Source: Apostichopus japonicus
Lineage: Eukaryota > Echinodermata > Holothuroidea > Aspidochirotida > Stichopodidae
Reading direction: 5' to 3'
Assembly: GCF_037975245.1 (NCBI RefSeq)
Contig: NC_092573.1
Location: forward strand, 16,048,265-16,112,264
Length of the DNA: 64,000 bases
Shown: piece by piece, positions 61,471-64,000 of the stretch
Layout: each line of letters opens with the position of its first letter
How positions within the stretch are numbered: position 1 is the first letter of the stretch
The notes under the pieces: generated by a model
Told to the model about the DNA's origin: nothing
What the model saw: the letters and a program-made list of their open reading frames with translations, nothing else
The model's database searches: none
Program-made: the position numbers and the translations under genes

Positions 61471-64000
61471 GTGAGCTGCTCTATTAATACTTTTTAGAAC
61501 ATTTGTGGCGGTGAGAGAAGCCTTGTTGAAGGAGATATTAAATTCTTTTTGGTTTTCTGGAGATAGTTGTGGAAAGAACGAAAAATACATTGAAGGGGGG
61601 TAGAAAATGCTTGGATTTACAACTTAATGTCTCCCATAATGCCATTGACATGTGTGCAAAATAAATATTCAAGTATATTGCATTAATGTTAGAAGCCATG
61701 ATAAGTAGAGATTGTGTTTGTTAACAAATTGAATGTCAACACTTCGCCTGGAATATTCCCATCTTTAAAAATACCTGGCCTTATTTGCATGTAAAACTAT
61801 CGACTTTTTACGGGGCATAGACAAAAGTGCAAGCTGACAATAGTAGTTAGGGTGAGAGCATCCTCAGGAATCGTTTCTTGAGTGCAAAACAAGTATTTCT
61901 GTTGCTGTTATGAGCACTGGAGTTTTTTAATGCAATGCAACTAGGTCCTTGAAAGCATCTCATAGTATATTTGATAATTTGGCACATATGATTTAGTTCA
62001 GGGTTTCCCTAACTGTATCCCCCCCCATGAACCCCCTGTGGGTGTCAGAGTTTTCCACGAACCCCCAACTTTTCGAGACACGATCTGAGTTATATATTAT
62101 ACTATAATACGCATAACAGTTCTTCGTAAATGATCAAGTTCATAGTGTAATATTGTAATGAAAAAAAACGAGATGAACAAATATTGCTGACTGTGTCTGT
62201 TTCATAATTCAGTTATTTATCACATGCACTGTACAGTACTATATTGTAACATATGCGTATGGAACGGGAAAAGAGTTTGTCAACAGGTATGACTTTTGTA
62301 CGGTACTAAATATATATATCAGATTTTGGTTCAACAAAAAGTACTCTAGTTTTGACTTTCAGAAACGTCTCACAAACCCCCTGGGATGGACTCACGCACC
62401 CCCTGGGGGTTTATGCACCCCAGTTAGGGAACCCCTGATTTAGAATGAAGCTCAGGACAGCATAATAATCTTCCAAACCAGGAGCCCTTTATCTGCTGCT
62501 TAGGCAATCAAAACAGCAGGGCTTTTGCCTAAATTATTCTGTAGTTATAGAACAAATTGGTCTCTTGTAGTATTTACATCTTTGTACCAACTACATTATG
62601 ATTTCATTTGGATTTAGAAACAAACTTTGATTTAGCTAAGAGCAATGTTCCAATGGGCCAGTCAAGTTGAGAGGCCTCTCAACTTGGCTTAATATTATAT
62701 CAATGCACAAGAATATTCAAATTACAAGATCTAGATGAATATCTTCTTACAAAACTGTTAATGTCAACATTACAGAAGAAACTTATGTCTGATGTTACTA
62801 TTACTGTGACTATGATAGATGGTAACATCTGTGTTATGTAATGGTAAGGCTCCATTAGACAGTGAACAGCTCTGTCAAATAAATCTGTTTTGGATTTACG
62901 GAAAGAATTCCATGTGTAATGGCATAATAAATTGATTGCATTCTTTGGCTTTACTGGTATCTTGTGAGTGGGAAGGTAATGGATGTGTTATCTTTGTTTA
63001 TAGGTTGTATGACGTCAACAAGTCAAGGAAATGAAAAGTTGTTTCTGGGAACTTCCCTCTGTTAATTTGGACTTTAAATCTGTTGGGAAAAGCTATTTTG
63101 AGAAGTTAATTATGTGGAGAGGGATCTGTGCAACTGGTTTCTCAAGTAGTTACCATGTACTAGTATTAGTGAACATGTGGCTGTTTTAGTTAATAAGCTA
63201 AATTTCTTTAAATTGTCTGTTATTTGTCAGAGTTTTGTAATGTTGCTATGTTACTTAACATGGCAGCTTGAAATGCTTTTGTCAGCTAATATGGTTGCCT
63301 ACAAAAAAAGGGGAAAAAAGAATTAAGACAAGATGAAATGCTTCCAACTTTGATTTTGGACTCAAGTAAATTCAGAAAAGTGAAGGAAATATCTGTATAG
63401 CTAGTTATAAATGGCAGTTGTACTGATCATATTTTAGAGGGATTACTGGTCTTTTCCTTAAGTCATGAAGGGCATCATTTAGCTGTTAGACTGATTTTTA
63501 ATGAGCAGTTTCTTCTTTCAGTATTACCAACCTACTGTTTTTAGAATAATCAAAAGTGACTCACTGATAAGATGAGAATCTAAATTGGATTACGACAGAA
63601 TTGTCTACATGCGTATAGTTGTTTATAGTGTCCGTAACTAAAGAAAACAGATGTTTTAACAGTACTTTGCAATATCCAGCTGACATGGCGATAGTGAAGG
63701 TTAATGATGGTCCTGTGTTTGGTTCCGGTAGATGTCATTAAATTTGCTTGACACCATATCTCAAGTGAAACAGTTTAAGTTAAAAGATATCTTGTATCCA
63801 CCGCCAGTCAAATGGAAGCAAATGTGGTCGTAACTCTGTACGATAGCTGCAAACAGGTTAAAGTTGTAAATCGGCTCAGAACAAAGAAACAAACTGCTCC
63901 AGATGGTTTGTCAAGAGAGGACCGGTTCTTAATCTTCTTACTGGAGTTCCTTACAGTTTCAGTGAATATATCCATTAACGATTCCAGAACATCATATTTG
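61471..64000 (+). other. akap13/arhgef28-like: Start of intron 9 to the right edge
   Basis: It contains a hAT-like MITE (61999-62437). No exon in phase 0 with recognisable family homology is seen before the window ends, so the C1-DH-PH part lies beyond. Confidence 0.6.
61999..62437. mobile_element. hAT-like MITE (439 bp) with 8-bp target duplication
   Basis: The termini CAGGGTTTCCCTAACTG (61999-62015) and CAGTTAGGGAACCCCTG (62421-62437) are inverted repeats with one mismatch and the CAGGG start typical of hAT elements. The flanks ATTTAGTT (61991-61998) and ATTTAGAA (62438-62445) fit a diverged 8-bp duplication, the hAT length. Subterminal GGGGGTT/CCCCC motifs are frequent. The interior is AT-rich and non-coding. 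Confidence 0.82.

Noticed and set aside
63724-63832. Possible further exon after 'gttccggtag'
   Set aside because: The 36-codon frame beginning MSLNLLDTISQVKQFKLKD ends in a stop, has no strong pyrimidine tract before it and no family similarity.

Overview
The window reads as a gene-poor, AT-rich piece of an animal nuclear genome: long introns with canonical GT/AG borders, no operons, abundant minisatellites, SINE, LINE, DIRS-type and DNA-transposon relics. A marine invertebrate deuterostome (echinoderm, perhaps a sea cucumber) is my best guess from the gene's divergence from its vertebrate relatives and the repeat mix. That is inference, not proof.

One protein-coding gene is well supported, on the + strand, spanning at least 8774-61470 and continuing past the right edge. 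Nine exons (8774-8948, 16838-16884, 19931-20081, 40675-40983, 52758-52941, 53780-53913, 59818-59943, 60522-60830, 61388-61470) join in perfect reading phase into 468 codons. The product matches the N-terminal part of the AKAP13 / ARHGEF28 (p190RhoGEF) family of Rho guanine-nucleotide exchange factors: the N-terminal beta-rich module, then the ankyrin-like leucine-rich segment, then a linker with a very acidic Asp tract encoded by a GAT microsatellite. The C1, DH and PH domains of the family would lie downstream of this window.

Region by region. 1-8.8 kb: upstream DNA with a decayed CR1/L2-like LINE and copies of a dispersed repeat family. 8.9-16.8 kb (intron 1): many copies of that family, which carries AGGTCA half-sites and perfect DR1 nuclear-receptor-type elements, including a 110-bp tandem amplification. 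16.9-19.9 kb (intron 2): the longest copy of the family and a 37-bp minisatellite. 20.1-40.7 kb (intron 3): a 34-bp minisatellite; a 6.7-kb GC-rich DIRS-like tyrosine-recombinase retrotransposon (21758-28476) with 122-bp perfect inverted terminal repeats, a classic internal complementary region, a frameshifted recombinase and no visible reverse transcriptase; SINEs; a 1-kb element with inverted termini; and a 1.4-kb higher-order minisatellite. 41-52.8 kb (intron 4): mostly unique DNA, a 23-bp minisatellite and a coding-like relic with two stops. 53-54 kb: a 250-bp miniature derivative of the DIRS-like element lies in the short intron 5. 54-64 kb: a three-copy unnamed repeat, a 32-bp minisatellite and a hAT-like MITE.

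No CRISPR, rRNA or functional tRNA gene was seen. The most interesting items are the DIRS-like element with its miniature partner, the DR1-bearing repeat family around the 5' half of a Rho-GEF gene, and a likely leaky start that would give two protein N-termini with and without an arginine-rich stretch.
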